Assembly: GCA_029851415.1 (NCBI GenBank)
Contig: CM056744.1
Location: 100,411,338-100,475,337, forward strand
Direction of reading: 5' to 3'
Source: Eretmocerus hayati
Lineage: Eukaryota; Arthropoda; Insecta; Hymenoptera; Aphelinidae
Length of the DNA stretch: 64,000 nucleotides
The position numbers and the translations under genes were made by a program. Under the pieces are notes generated by a model that had not been told where the DNA came from, did not search any database, and worked only from the letters and a program-made list of their open reading frames with translations. Positions 1 to 11,300 of this stretch are shown in pieces (the first letter of the stretch is position 1; the number at the start of each line of letters is the position of its first letter).

Positions 1-378
1 TTAGATTTGCTTTTAACAAAGTATTGTTCGGTTTCTTTTCGTTAGAATATTGAAGCAGCTAATAATGTCTCTATACTAAACGATTCCATGAGTTTGATCA
101 AGACTGTTCTTCGATCGATTACACCGGTGTACATATTTCGACGTTTGGAATGCGTTTTCTGATCAAATGTCCAGACTAGGAGGACTTTGAGCTGCTGAAT
201 CCAAATACGTTTTGAGAGTTGTTGCATCACGTCAGGACTTTGGATGATTGTTGCTAAAGTTGCAAAACGCGCTTTTTTGACACTTTTCTCCAATTTATTG
301 CTGGAAAAGCACATTTTCCTTATTTCTTCTGTTGCGTTTACGAGAGAGAGAACAAATAGCACTACAAAATGATCTGTA
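1..378. other. No recognised gene; one unassigned minus-strand ORF
   Basis: A minus-strand ORF (362 to 42, 106 codons) begins with a hydrophobic stretch (MLFVLSLVNA) but matches no family I know. A second open minus-strand stretch at about 720-590 has loosely similar residues (K-N/A-x-F-x-T-L then Q-x-P-D). The two could be remnants of one sequence separated by the inverted-repeat element between them. This is weak evidence. Confidence 0.2.
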
Positions 379-380
379 GT

Positions 381-575
381 GAATAAGTGTGATAACTTTT
401 ATTTCCAAGATACATTGGATCTTTTCGACGGCGCGTCTACTCCCCAATACATATGCTGCTCAGCCTTTTGCACGGATGCATCGAGTTCTGCATGCAGTAA
501 GCAACATATTGGAGAGCAAACGTGTCGTTGAAAAGATCCAATGTATCTTGGCAACAAAAGTTATCACGCTAATTC
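381..575. mobile_element. MITE-like inverted-repeat element
   Basis: Two 40-bp arms, 391-430 and 526-565, are inverted copies of each other with only a few mismatches (left arm starts gataacttttatttcc; right arm ends caacaaaagttatc). Weaker pairing continues a few bases outward. There is no ORF of note inside. The structure fits a short non-autonomous DNA transposon; target-site duplications could not be settled. Confidence 0.6.
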
Positions 576-1305
576 CACACGGATCATTTTGAAGGGCTAC
601 TCTTTCTGTTTCTCGTAGATCCGGCGAAAAAACTAGAAAAATCTGGTTGTTGTGCAATAAATTGAAGCAGAGTGCCAAAAATCGCGTTTTTTGTAATTTT
701 AGCAACAGTTATCTCAAAACTCTGGATTCTGGCGCGATGGAGCGATTCTGGAAACGGATTTCCTCATGCTCACTAATGTAATCCTTCATCTTCGAATAGT
801 CATCATTTATTGACTATATTATTCTACTCACCTCAGCTCGAATGGTCAATCTCATTTCGGAAGCGTATCGGTCAACCATACGTCATCATGGTAGTCCAGG
901 ACACTGTTGAGGAATATGGATCTGATAGCACTACATGAGGCTAATTCAATCCTTTTTTCAATTGTGTGGACACGATGCTATGACTTAGGTTTTGAAAAAA
1001 CCCTCTGAGGTGTTGTCCAAAATTATTATCGAAACTTCATGTGTAACCGCTCAACTATGCACTTTCTTTCACAGAACCTATCTTTCGTTAAGATTTCATC
1101 ATTTTCAAAAATCACGAGAACCAAAACCGTGGAACCCGGTTGCTGAATTCACATTTGATTGGTGAGAAAAAAAATTTGGATATAATTTTGATCCGCCATT
1201 GGCTCATTTTCTTTCGCCGTGACCAAGTACTTACTATAGTCAATTCATTGGATGAAAAGTAGAGATATAGAGAGAAAAAGTCTCCAAGAATTGTCGAGTA
1301 ATATC
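576..1305. other. Non-coding stretch, nothing recognised
   Basis: No long ORF, RNA gene or repeat structure is visible here beyond simple A/T-rich sequence. Confidence 0.5.
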
Positions 1306-1484
1306 CAGTAGCGGATCCAGGGACCGATTTTAGGGAGGGCGATCTGGTCTTGGGAGGGGCGATTTGCGAAATTTTCCGAACGCGCGAGCTGCCACGCGCG
1401 CGTCCTCCTATGTTCCCTGAGCAATCTTTTTTCCTTAGGGAGGGTGGTCGCCTCTACCGCCCCCCCCCCATGGATCCGCGCCTG
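1306..1484. mobile_element. hAT-like MITE
   Basis: The segment starts CAGTAGCGGATCCAGG and ends GGATCCGCGCCTG, giving inverted ends with the CAG...CTG termini usual for hAT elements. The flanking 8-mers, gtaatatc (1298-1305) and gcaatatt (1485-1492), match at six of eight positions, as expected for an old 8-bp target duplication. It is much more G+C-rich than its surroundings and has a run of C at about 1461-1469. Confidence 0.6.
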
Positions 1485-2153
1485 GCAATATTCGAACTCA
1501 TAGATCATGCGTCTTCCGATTATTGAGAGAATCTAATATAGGTATATCTTAGATGTACTGCACTGAACCAACTCTCACGTGTAATCATATCAAATTGAAC
1601 TAAACTAACTGCTAATTGAAGTCAATGTCGAAAATATACAAAATTATGCACGAGCAGTAGGAGCCATTCGTGGATTTAGAAGTATTCCAAGGAATATTTG
1701 TTCTCTATCCAGATCTCTAGTATGACTAAAACGTATGTGAAATATGAGTTATTTTCAATCTTGAATGTATCCCAAAAAATATAAAATTTAGTTATACTAA
1801 GACGTCATTTGATAATTTTGGGTGTGCTGGACGTGCTCGAAAATTTCCTTACTATTATTGAATCCCCAACGGACTCGTGCCTGGGGCTTCACTCGAGACC
1901 GAGAAAGGCTTAAATCTAGTCGATCGAGACCAAACGAGATCGAGAAATCTCGAGACGGCAAGAACAAGGCGAGCCAATAGTCGTGAAACTAAATCTTGGG
2001 CCGACACGGGATTAAAAAAATTGTCCTCGATTTTTTGCACGAGAATTTTGTGAAATAAAAAATCCGTAGTCAAAGACTTTCCGTTGGTGAAATACTTAAC
2101 AGTATGGACGTGAAACAGTTCCTTCGAGAAATACATCGGAAATAAATGAAAGG
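1485..2153. other. Non-coding stretch, nothing recognised
   Basis: A 93-codon minus ORF (2136-1855) is present but shows no domain, no splice context and no recognisable homology. I treat it as chance. Confidence 0.4.
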
Positions 2154-2306
2154 TACTCTCTCAACATGAATCAGCTATTTTAGCTGATTTGCAGCTAACG
2201 TGGACGGATTTTCACAGAAAATCAGCTACAATAGCTGAGAATCAACTAAAATAGCTGATTATCAGTCAAAATCCGTTCGTGTTAGCCAATTCATGCTGAG
2301 AGAGTA
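2154..2306. mobile_element. Tc1/mariner-type MITE
   Basis: The ends tactctctcaacatgaat and attcatgctgagagagta are inverted copies with one mismatch. The outermost TA on each side could be the TA target duplication of Tc1/mariner elements. Inside are further short palindromes built from agctattttagct. Confidence 0.65.
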
Positions 2307-3626
2307 GAATTGACGACATTCCCTACGTGGTACTATATTTCTGTAATGACATGGATCTTTATGATAAGCCCTAAAAATTTACAATCTTCTTGAGCAAGAT
2401 CGATGTAGGACGAGACAGGGAAGAGATATTTCTACTAGAGTGAGTAAACGAGCTGGGTTGAGATGAACCATTTTCCTTATTCTCGAAATGAAGCGAGACC
2501 ACAATCACGCCTGACCACGATCACTAGAATCGAGGAAAGTCGTGAAGGACATGGTTTCTGACATTCCCCACTCGAGTGGAGCCCTACTCGGAAAGAAAAA
2601 AATGGACGATAGTCCGTACAGGAGTAAAGCGGGGAACTTGAACGGAATAATAAAAAAAAGTATTTAAATTCACGCCCTGAGAATTAGTTGCAGAATCGAG
2701 CAGGATAAGTACATATTTATTAAGGATATCGTGTACTCTTTAGTTTCTTCATGACGCAGGACTGGAAAATAGTATACAGTAGGAACTCTCCAACTCGAAT
2801 TTTAAGAGACCCGACGAAAAATTCGATTTGGGGGGTTTTTCGAAACGACACTCAACATGTAAGGTCCTAAATGAAATAGTGTATTCTAAAATCAATCTAC
2901 TTGAATCGCATCATCAGATCATGACATACTCGATTGAATGTATAGAAAAAAATATCATAGAATCTCCGATCTGGGTTACTACAAAAAATCAGTTATTCTC
3001 GTTAGATGTAAGGACTACAATCTCACGCGACCGTTAACATGCTCTAATCGAGACAAAGCTGAACCTCAGAGCTTGGTGTACACCATAAGAAATTAGAACC
3101 GCATCGATTTCAGATTCTCGATTAATGCCGGTTTCTTTTCCATCGTCCAGTTCACTATTCGACTCCAGGGAAGTCATACTATCTAAGAAATTTTTGTCAT
3201 TCAAATAGCCGTGAGTCGCAATATCGTGTCAAAATCAACAAATTCTTCGAAAGTCAGGCCACCAATACCCAAAACTCGTGTCACAGCATCCCAATTTTTG
3301 CACGTACAAGAATTCGACGAAGAGAGTTTTTGGCTCAAAATAAAGGCCAAAATTGATCAAATTTTCGACTTAGGGAGTTTTTGCTGGTGAATTATACCGT
3401 GTATCTTTTCGAGCAAGAGAGGTTTTCTCAGGAGCCCGGACGTTTACTTAAAGTGAGGGATTTTTCGAGTTAAGGAGTTTTGAGTTAGAAAGTTCCTCCT
3501 GTACAAGGGAATATTCTACCCTTTCCGCCTTGCTTGTTGGTGAATGTTGAAACAATATTCCTGAACATCTTATTTTACGCTCTGATTTTCAGGTTTTCAG
3601 GAGGGAGTTGCCAGGGTGAATCGACC
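2307..3626. other. Upstream region of the secreted-glycoprotein gene
   Basis: No confident gene. A pyrimidine-rich stretch ending tctgattttcag at about 3591, followed by a second cag at about 3600, could be the acceptor of a 5'-UTR intron for the gene starting at 3627. No clear TATA box was found close to that gene. Confidence 0.35.
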
Positions 3627-4838
3627 ATGAAGTTGATGCAAGATCTCTTTGCGAGTGTTCTTACATGCTATGTATTATTGGCCTGCCTAAGTGTTACGAG
3701 TGCTTTCGCAAAGAAGAGGTCCGGCTCATACAAGGATGAAGATATAGTACAAATTAACAGCCACAGGAAAGATAAGGGAGTCGTTTATGGAATTTATCAT
3801 TACAACAAAACCTCGGTAGAACTCGAAGTACGTTTAGAGATATCAGAGTCCGAAAAGATGAATCATTCCTTGTATTTGCGAGAGGATTGGGATATCATTA
3901 GCTACGATGCTTTCGGAAAGGCCAGTGTTCTCATGACATACATCGATACATCTACCAAAGACAGAATCGATCTAAAATTTTTGATAATGGATCTGGCGAA
4001 CCGTAAATCATACCCAGTTCAATCGTCTGATATTCTGTTTCAAGATTTTGGCGATATAATCTGGCACTATGATTATTTTGAAATGGTTGTCCGGAACAAA
4101 ACAGTATGCTCTTATCAATATGCTGAAGGAGAAATGTTCTCAGCTGAAGTTTGTAGAGTTCCGTTTGACAAACGTGGACGAAAAATGGCGGGTAATATAG
4201 CGAAATTTTCAGCTTTTATCGATGGTCTCGATCCCATTGGTGAGCCATGGATACCAGTTTCACTGCATAAATCAGAAGAGGGTTTCTTCCATCGCTCAAT
4301 TAATTCAACCACGAACAAAACAGTGGTTTCGTTTGTCGATTCAAACGGCATAGAAATTAAGACTTTCGAAGACCCTGATGGCCTTCTCTCAGCTGATTCT
4401 ACGGCAAACAAGTATTTCACAACGTGCGGAATGGATTACGATGAAGTTCATGCCAATATGTCCGTAAGGTGCGTACAATTCGATTGGGGTAATCGTAATA
4501 TTTCGCAAAACAAAACAATTGGAGTTCATGAGAATGCCGTGAGTCTATCAGTCATCAATACTGGTGCGGGAAGCTTCACGATTGCAACGTCTTTTGTGTC
4601 TAATTTAACAAGAGCTGAGAACGTTGATGCGTTTGAAGTCATACAAATCGACGGTGAAGGAAAAGAAGTCAATAGTAAAACATATCCATTGAATTTAGTA
4701 TGCGGAGGTTGCTCTGGTGGTGGTTTCACTAGTGAAATTATCCAAAACGGCAATGAATTATGTTTCTCTCACTCTTGCGTACACGATTCGTGGGAGAAAT
4801 TTGACTTTTCCTTCGTCGACAAGTGCGTGAAGTTCTAA
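3627..4838 (+). CDS. Secreted, N-glycosylated cysteine-pair protein, 403 aa, intronless ORF
   Basis: I chose the ATG at 3627 because it opens directly on a signal peptide (MKLMQDLF, then a hydrophobic core, cleavage probably after SVTSAFA). The open frame extends 31 codons upstream but without an ATG. The mature part has nine N-x-S/T sequons and no membrane segment. Cysteines are arranged as two C-x14-C pairs (CSYQ...AEVC, CGMD...SVRC) plus a C-rich tail. Repeating strand-turn-strand stretches suggest a beta-propeller-like fold; this is inference. A polyadenylation signal follows the stop by about 14 bases. I do not recognise the family. An intronless secreted glycoprotein could be a salivary, venom or glandular product, but the sequence alone does not show that. 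Confidence 0.75.
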   Translation: MKLMQDLFASVLTCYVLLACLSVTSAFAKKRSGSYKDEDIVQINSHRKDKGVVYGIYHYNKTSVELEVRLEISESEKMNHSLYLREDWDIISYDAFGKASVLMTYIDTSTKDRIDLKFLIMDLANRKSYPVQSSDILFQDFGDIIWHYDYFEMVVRNKTVCSYQYAEGEMFSAEVCRVPFDKRGRKMAGNIAKFSAFIDGLDPIGEPWIPVSLHKSEEGFFHRSINSTTNKTVVSFVDSNGIEIKTFEDPDGLLSADSTANKYFTTCGMDYDEVHANMSVRCVQFDWGNRNISQNKTIGVHENAVSLSVINTGAGSFTIATSFVSNLTRAENVDAFEVIQIDGEGKEVNSKTYPLNLVCGGCSGGGFTSEIIQNGNELCFSHSCVHDSWEKFDFSFVDKCVKF

Positions 4839-4852
4839 CTTTGATCTAGAAT

Positions 4853-4858
4853 AATAAA
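4853..4858 (+). promoter_or_regulatory. Polyadenylation signal of the 403-aa gene
   Basis: AATAAA lies 14 bases after the stop codon and is followed by A/T-rich sequence. Its position supports the ORF being an expressed gene. Confidence 0.55.
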
Positions 4859-6910
4859 AAATTTATCCTCAAACTGTACTTATCTATCTTGTGTTGGTGA
4901 ATTAAACTAATATTTTGAGTAAATGACCATTTTTTGCTGTGAAATTCATATCGACGAGTTCATAAATTTTGTGGAGACAATAAGTGACATAATTTGTACT
5001 CGAGTGTGGATACAATAAATGAAATTTCAATAAGAAAATGAGCAGGGATTATTACAATAATACAGTTCCAATCATTAGACGGCAGCAAAATGACTTACTT
5101 GCTCCCTGGGGTTCATTAGGATTAGGAAGCTTACATGATTGAGAGGAGTTGAGTCAATTGTTTGATCCCATGAGGATTCTAGACCAAGAGGGGAAGTAAC
5201 GGGAAAGTATTTGGATTCGTTTTCCTGTGTTGCTTTGCCCGATTCTGACATTCTCGGTCCCAGTGGGGTCCCAGTACATCAATGTAGACCAAGTTCGGCC
5301 AGCAGTTCACGTATACACGAGTCTCAGAATGTTTTTGTTCTGCGCTCTTTCTGTAGGTTATTCCATGATCTTCGTGTAATGGGTAGAAAAAGAAGACGTC
5401 TTTTCACTTTTTCTGCGGCGGTTTCTAAGCTTCAAAATCAATGAATATTTTGAGATCGAATACAATCAAATAGTCTTTTGTGAAAATTTGATTCGGCTAA
5501 CCAATATGTTCCATCTCATAATTCGTTCCGTTTCAAGACATGGATGAAGCCGGTGAATTTTGTTGAGTCATGATAGGATTTATCTCGTAATCGTTTATTT
5601 CTGATCGGATAGAACTCGTTATATGTCAGATTTTTATTGTACACTTGGGTGCAATACATATCTTTGATCTGCTTCTCGAGAATTCAAATATCTTTCAAAA
5701 TCACCCATCACCCTTGAACGATTTTTCTTCTATCAAAACTTGTTGTTCAAGAAACAACGTTTCGAATTTCTTTTTTTGGCACTAGAGGCCAATAGATTAT
5801 TCGATTCCATGTAGATGATGTAATTCTTTCTACTCCATATTCTATTCCACTAAAAAATGAGCTGTATCTAAGGTGTTGAATTGGTTCGGCAAGGAAAACA
5901 TCATTCGACTATCTATACATTATCAAGCTCAAATTTTGGGGGACGCGGTCTTTCAATTGTTTGGACGGGTGTTTTTGACTAACTCTTATGCAATTTTTGG
6001 CTAAACTCACTTTGAATGTGAGTTATGATTGATTGAGTCCACAGCGCTCCACATTCAAATATTTCCCATTGCTTGTAATCAAATAGACCAGTCAAGATCT
6101 ACAGCAGATGTATGTCTCGACCGAAGTTCAATCGTAATAGATAATATAACAACATTCTGGGTATCTATTAGCATATATCAGAGATTCTACAGAACTTTTG
6201 ACATAGTGCGTACTGCACGCTGTCTCTGAACCTTCAAATGTTTTTCAAGTTGTCGAAACTGGATTTGATATGTTCCAGGGCCTTTAAATCTGTACTCGAT
6301 TCGTTGTTCTGTCAAAGTAAACTGGCTATGCGCAGCACGGCCCGCAAACCTCATTTTCTGGGTGTCTCTCAGCATACTCGCGTCATTTTATGATTTCTCA
6401 ATCCTGCTGCGAAAATAGCATTGCTCGAAAAATTCTGCCAAAATTCAGAGACCAATTAGACTTTCTATATTTTGAGAGATCATTGGTTTTAGTCACGTGC
6501 CTTTGACGTGGCATTCCTGAATGAACGTCGAACTCACGTAACCGAGTTTTTACAAAAAGTTGAAATCTCCCGTACTTAGTTTATAGAAAAAAAAATAACA
6601 TTTGCGATATGTACATGGACAAAATGGATTTCGATAGCTTGAAACAACACCAATAATATCCCGTTTCGTTTGGGTGTGTGCGACCAACAGCGCTGAAATG
6701 TCAGCTTCAAGAAGATGAGTAAGTTTATGCGTCCACTCGACTGAAAAAGGTCAAATTCTTATGGCATGGGAAGGGGAAAGAGGCACGCTTCTAGAATGTT
6801 TTGCCCATTTTTCTTCACCTCATTACAAACAATATCTCATAGTTCTTAGGTCCTGCCATCGAATGTTATTCGAATGAGAAGCATTACAAAAATTTTAGCA
6901 CTGAAAACAT
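4859..6910. other. Non-coding stretch, nothing recognised
   Basis: Only short ORFs (at most 77 codons) without domains or splice context. No repeat structure was noticed. Confidence 0.45.
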
Positions 6911-7085
6911 ATGTGATCGAGGGGGTTTCGAATCTCAGCGGGTACCAAGGTGAATTTTCATATTGGTGCCCGCTGAGTGCTTTTCGGTGGTTTCGTTGGT
7001 TCGGAACCCACGTTAAACTGTAGGTCCCGCAGGATAACCTCGAAAAGAGGTTGAAAATGCGTTGATAAAAAAAAATGTGATCGAG
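6911..7085 (+). mobile_element. SINE insertion with 11-bp target duplication
   Basis: An 11-bp direct repeat, atgtgatcgag, flanks a 153-bp insert (6922-7074) ending in gataaaaaaaa. The insert starts with a Pol III B-box-like sequence (ggtttcgaatctc) and has a second B-box-like sequence (ggttcggaaccc) and a stem (ctcagcgggtacc pairing with ggtgcccgctgag). Poly-A tail and perfect target duplication show LINE-mediated retroposition. No A box is present, so the copy is probably 5'-truncated. Confidence 0.75.
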
Positions 7086-8282
7086 ATCATGTGGGCGCTT
7101 CTATGACATTGCAATCGTTCATATAAAACTCGAACACGTGGACACGGGGACACGTTCATCGATACCAGAACTTACCAAAATTTCTTGGATAGATCAAAAT
7201 TAGTCAACCTGCAGCAGGTGGATACATTCAGTCTGGTCCAGACGGAAGTTGGCAATGTCTCAACTAGATGGTCATTTTAAAATACGCATTCAAGCCTGCT
7301 CGGTAACGTTTACAGGTTTCACTCCCATGTATCGAATTATAGTTTTTGATTAAAACTGTGAGTAAATAACGACAAAAATGCAGATAGGTCTTTTGTACGC
7401 ACAGGTTATCAAAATCTAATTATACTTTATACATAGATCTACTGCCTTCTGATAACCGAGATCATAATGGCCCACTAGTTGATTCAAGGCTGATAAATGA
7501 AAGAATCGATCAGATGATATATGAAGTGGAGCTTGATAAATCTAGGGCAATCTGGAATCAGTTCCATACATGCTGGCCGCATCTTTGGACCTACACCCTG
7601 TATATTGTTCGGGGGCGGGAGGGCTGATGGTATTGGGATATAAAGATGTCAAAGTGGGATCAATTTCAAACCCTGAAATGAACTGATTCGATCGGATTGA
7701 GCATGAAACGATAGAAGTCTCGCGTAGCGGACCACTTTGTATACACTCAATGCTGGTTACAGCGAGAAACACCCTGTATATTATTGCGAAGGGACTCGGA
7801 TCTGATGCTCGGATACTTTTATCCAAACTGCTGCAGCTTTAAATCATGAAACACGATTGCTGTTAACAAGCTCACAAGAACACAAGTTTTAGGGTAGTGA
7901 AATGCATTTTTGAAGGAGATCTGCACCACTTATGTGAAAAATAGTTTAGGATCCCGATTCTACACAAAAAATACGTTAAAATACGTTGGTCTCATGGTCG
8001 TCCTTTGAAGTGCATACGGGAGCCTACCAGCTCCAGGACTATCGCTTCTATCTCCTTGTTTATTTACCGATACCATCAATCATCTTGTATCTATCAATTC
8101 GGATTCAGTCTGATAATTCAATAATATCTTGGAGAATAACTCACGAATCCATTGGGTGAATTTTCTTGTTTACTTTACTCTAAGTGAAGAATGACTAGAT
8201 CCCACACTCACTTGGGGCACATAGTATTGCTGGTTGGACCTTTGTTGTGATAATCTATCTCGATTTTTTTCATTAATTTCCT
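7086..8282. other. Non-coding stretch with a repeated 14-mer
   Basis: No gene recognised. The 14-mer acaccctgtatatt occurs twice in direct orientation (7593-7606 and 7769-7782), which suggests remains of a mobile element. Confidence 0.35.
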
Positions 8283-8288
8283 TTTATT
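8283..8288 (-). promoter_or_regulatory. Polyadenylation signal of gene A
   Basis: AATAAA on the minus strand, 31 bases past the stop codon of gene A exon 4. It fits the end of that transcript. Confidence 0.6.
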
Positions 8289-8318
8289 CGAGCATCTTGA
8301 ACCTTTTATACAAAGTTA

Positions 8319-11300
8319 TTATGCTAATCTAGCTTGATACGCGACATGTCTGTTATCATTATCCTCTTGAAGCCAACTAGGTATGGATGCGCCAGGACTT
8401 GGTTGATTGTATTCTGGTTGATTTGGAACCATCGGAAGTGGATACGTTTGTTGACTGGGTCCTGGTTGTCCACGATTGTTATTAATATCAACGGGTCGAG
8501 AAACATGCTGAACAGTTTCTTTGTTCGGTGTATCAGTTACTGCTGGATTATTTATCATTTCAAGTGCCTTGTTCAATCCTTCGTTGGAGATACGATTTTC
8601 AGGGATACCAGAATTCCCATAGCCTGGGCATGAATTCACAGGCACAATCATGAACCCCGTTGGTAGCAGGAGTATGTTCTTGACTCTCACGAAAGCATCT
8701 TTGGTCGCTTTGGGGGTTAAAATGAATCAGGTGATTATATACTTACTATTCATTCTCTTGGACATCTTTGAATATAGATTCAATCAATGTGTGATGCAAT
8801 CGAGATCGATCATTTTGCTACGGATGCAGATGATTGACCCGTTGATTTCGAACGTCCACATACACGCCCAAAACTTCAACTTATTAAAAAAGGACGACAA
8901 AACTTTTACTCGACAATAAGGAAAATGAGTGATTAAATTTTATCATAGATTTTGAAGAATTTAAGAATTTGAACCGATTCCATGGATTTGTGAAAATGAC
9001 TCACTAAATTATGTACTATATCATATCTGTAAGCATGCACAAAAAGTAGGTATTGGTCAAATTTCTGAGTCGTGGTGGTGGAATCGTGAAAGTGTAAGAA
9101 GGGAAGATAAATGATGATTGGAAATGATACGATCATACGAGAAGTGGTGCAATGCGTGCTGATGATAAGTGAGTCTGAAATGGTAAGTAATACCGGGTTC
9201 ACGTTTAGGGGCCCTAATAAGAACAAGTGCGTCATGATCATATGTGAACACGTACCCAACTGAACTGTGGTCAAATATTACCTCCTATCATAATGAGGAT
9301 CGAGTCATAGGTTGTCGTAGGTCTGCCTACTCAATCATAGGTATTTATGTTGGAAACGAAGCGCTTCATCGCCGGCTCTAAAAGTTGCCTCCACCAAAGC
9401 TTTGGAATGAGGACGCTCATTTCCCTAATTACTAGATCTACATCCTAAATATATTTCATTTATATCTATAGTTGAAGAATGTTTATATCCACGCGATTAC
9501 AATACCCCACAGCCGTAAAGGGATTGGACAAAGTAATCGAGACCTAAGAGTGCGTAATGAGCCAAAGAATTGTCGGGAAGGCTTACTTATATCATCCGTG
9601 AGTGCGATAAGGATGCGCCGCCACTTGGCGTCACTCTATAGTCTCCTTGTCGCACTCATGGCTGATCGACGTTAGCGCCAAATGTTTTGCTCCATGTAGC
9701 CGCAGCCTAATACTTTCGTAGGTCATACATGGTCATATATGACCACAGCTCAGCCGAGAACATGTTCATACATTATCATAAGGCACTCATTTTTGATAGG
9801 AGAGTTTTTTTCGTTCGCATATATAAAGCAAACGAATGGACTTCGTGACGTTATTTCAATGATTATCGCAATGTTCATGACCATTCAAAATGATCACATT
9901 TCATTACCTTCAATCAATGGTTTCCCTGCGTGAAGATCCCTCAGGAATGTTAAACCTGGAATTCCTCGTAATACATCGGGTTCTACTGCAGGACAGTTAT
10001 TTCTCCAAACAATTTTGAGACCTCTTCGGTTGAGGATGCCGTTAATGATCTTGATTTTTGTTTCTAACATCGCTATGAAGAAGAAAGTTGGAGATAATTC
10101 TAGATGTTAGGACTGAATATTGATATACAGTGGAGAAATCAGCCTCCAAAAATCTCATCACCTCCAGGGTTATTGAGAAGATTGTTAGATCATACACTTT
10201 CATCAGGCTGTATATTTTGTTTACCTTTCAACGACATCCGAACAGTGCGAGATTGGCCCTCTCTTAATTGCTTTGAGTTTCTGTACCCAGCAAGTGAGGC
10301 ATCTATGACATAAGCAGGAGGTTAGGAGTTTGCATTAATTTCAACATCAGCGAAATCACAAATCGCGTTTATGAACGCTCATAGGAAAATTATTTATACG
10401 TCCATACGTAGAAACAGCGTGTTTCTAGGCGTGTTCTTGCGAAGCGAGCACACCTGAAAACAAGCTGTTTCTGCGTACAGATATATATTACTGCATATGC
10501 GTCTTGTGCGGAAACATTTTTCCAGCACTCGACGCGTGATGCACTATTCCATCACTAGATATCGGGACCAATAGATATCGAAATCACTAGATATGTCGTG
10601 AGTGTCCGTCCTCGATTCATAGATCTGAAACTGATACACTGAAAATCTATCGGGGTTAGGTCATTACCGACGTCGTAGTTGCCGCACTACCGATTGGTCG
10701 GTGTTCCTTGATTCTCGATTTCGAGGTTCTCTGACCCCCGACGAAAGTAAACAAGAGTGCAAGAGATGAGCGGGCATGACTGCGCAGGTTAAAATTCTAA
10801 CAGGATGATTAAACCAATTGATTTTGATTGATAACGTTCATTGAATTTGAACATGAATAAATGTTTATCTGCAACGCTATGATTTTTTCTTGAATGCAAA
10901 GATAACATTAAAGAGTACCGCTTTCAATGGCAATACTCGTGATCAAAACTGCATATTGAGAGAAAGTGTAGCGTTTGATAAATATTATACTGACTCGCTC
11001 TGAATAAACTTGAGGTTTTTCAAAATTATTTTGAAGCGTAATTAGGTAATCCGTACGATATGGACTCAATAGGTAGATCGGATCTCTCCGGATACGAAGA
11101 AAAGAGCAGCGCTTCATGGAGTTGATGATGTGGCATTCTTAACATGCAAGATCCAAAATCGTAGAAATTCGTAATTGATAAAAACTCACTCATTATACCA
11201 ATTCGTAGAACGGCGTGACTTTTTTCAAAACCCTTGAAGATTTTTAATTTACGCATGCTTTACTCAAATCATGAAGATCACTCTATTTAACTTTTCGAAA

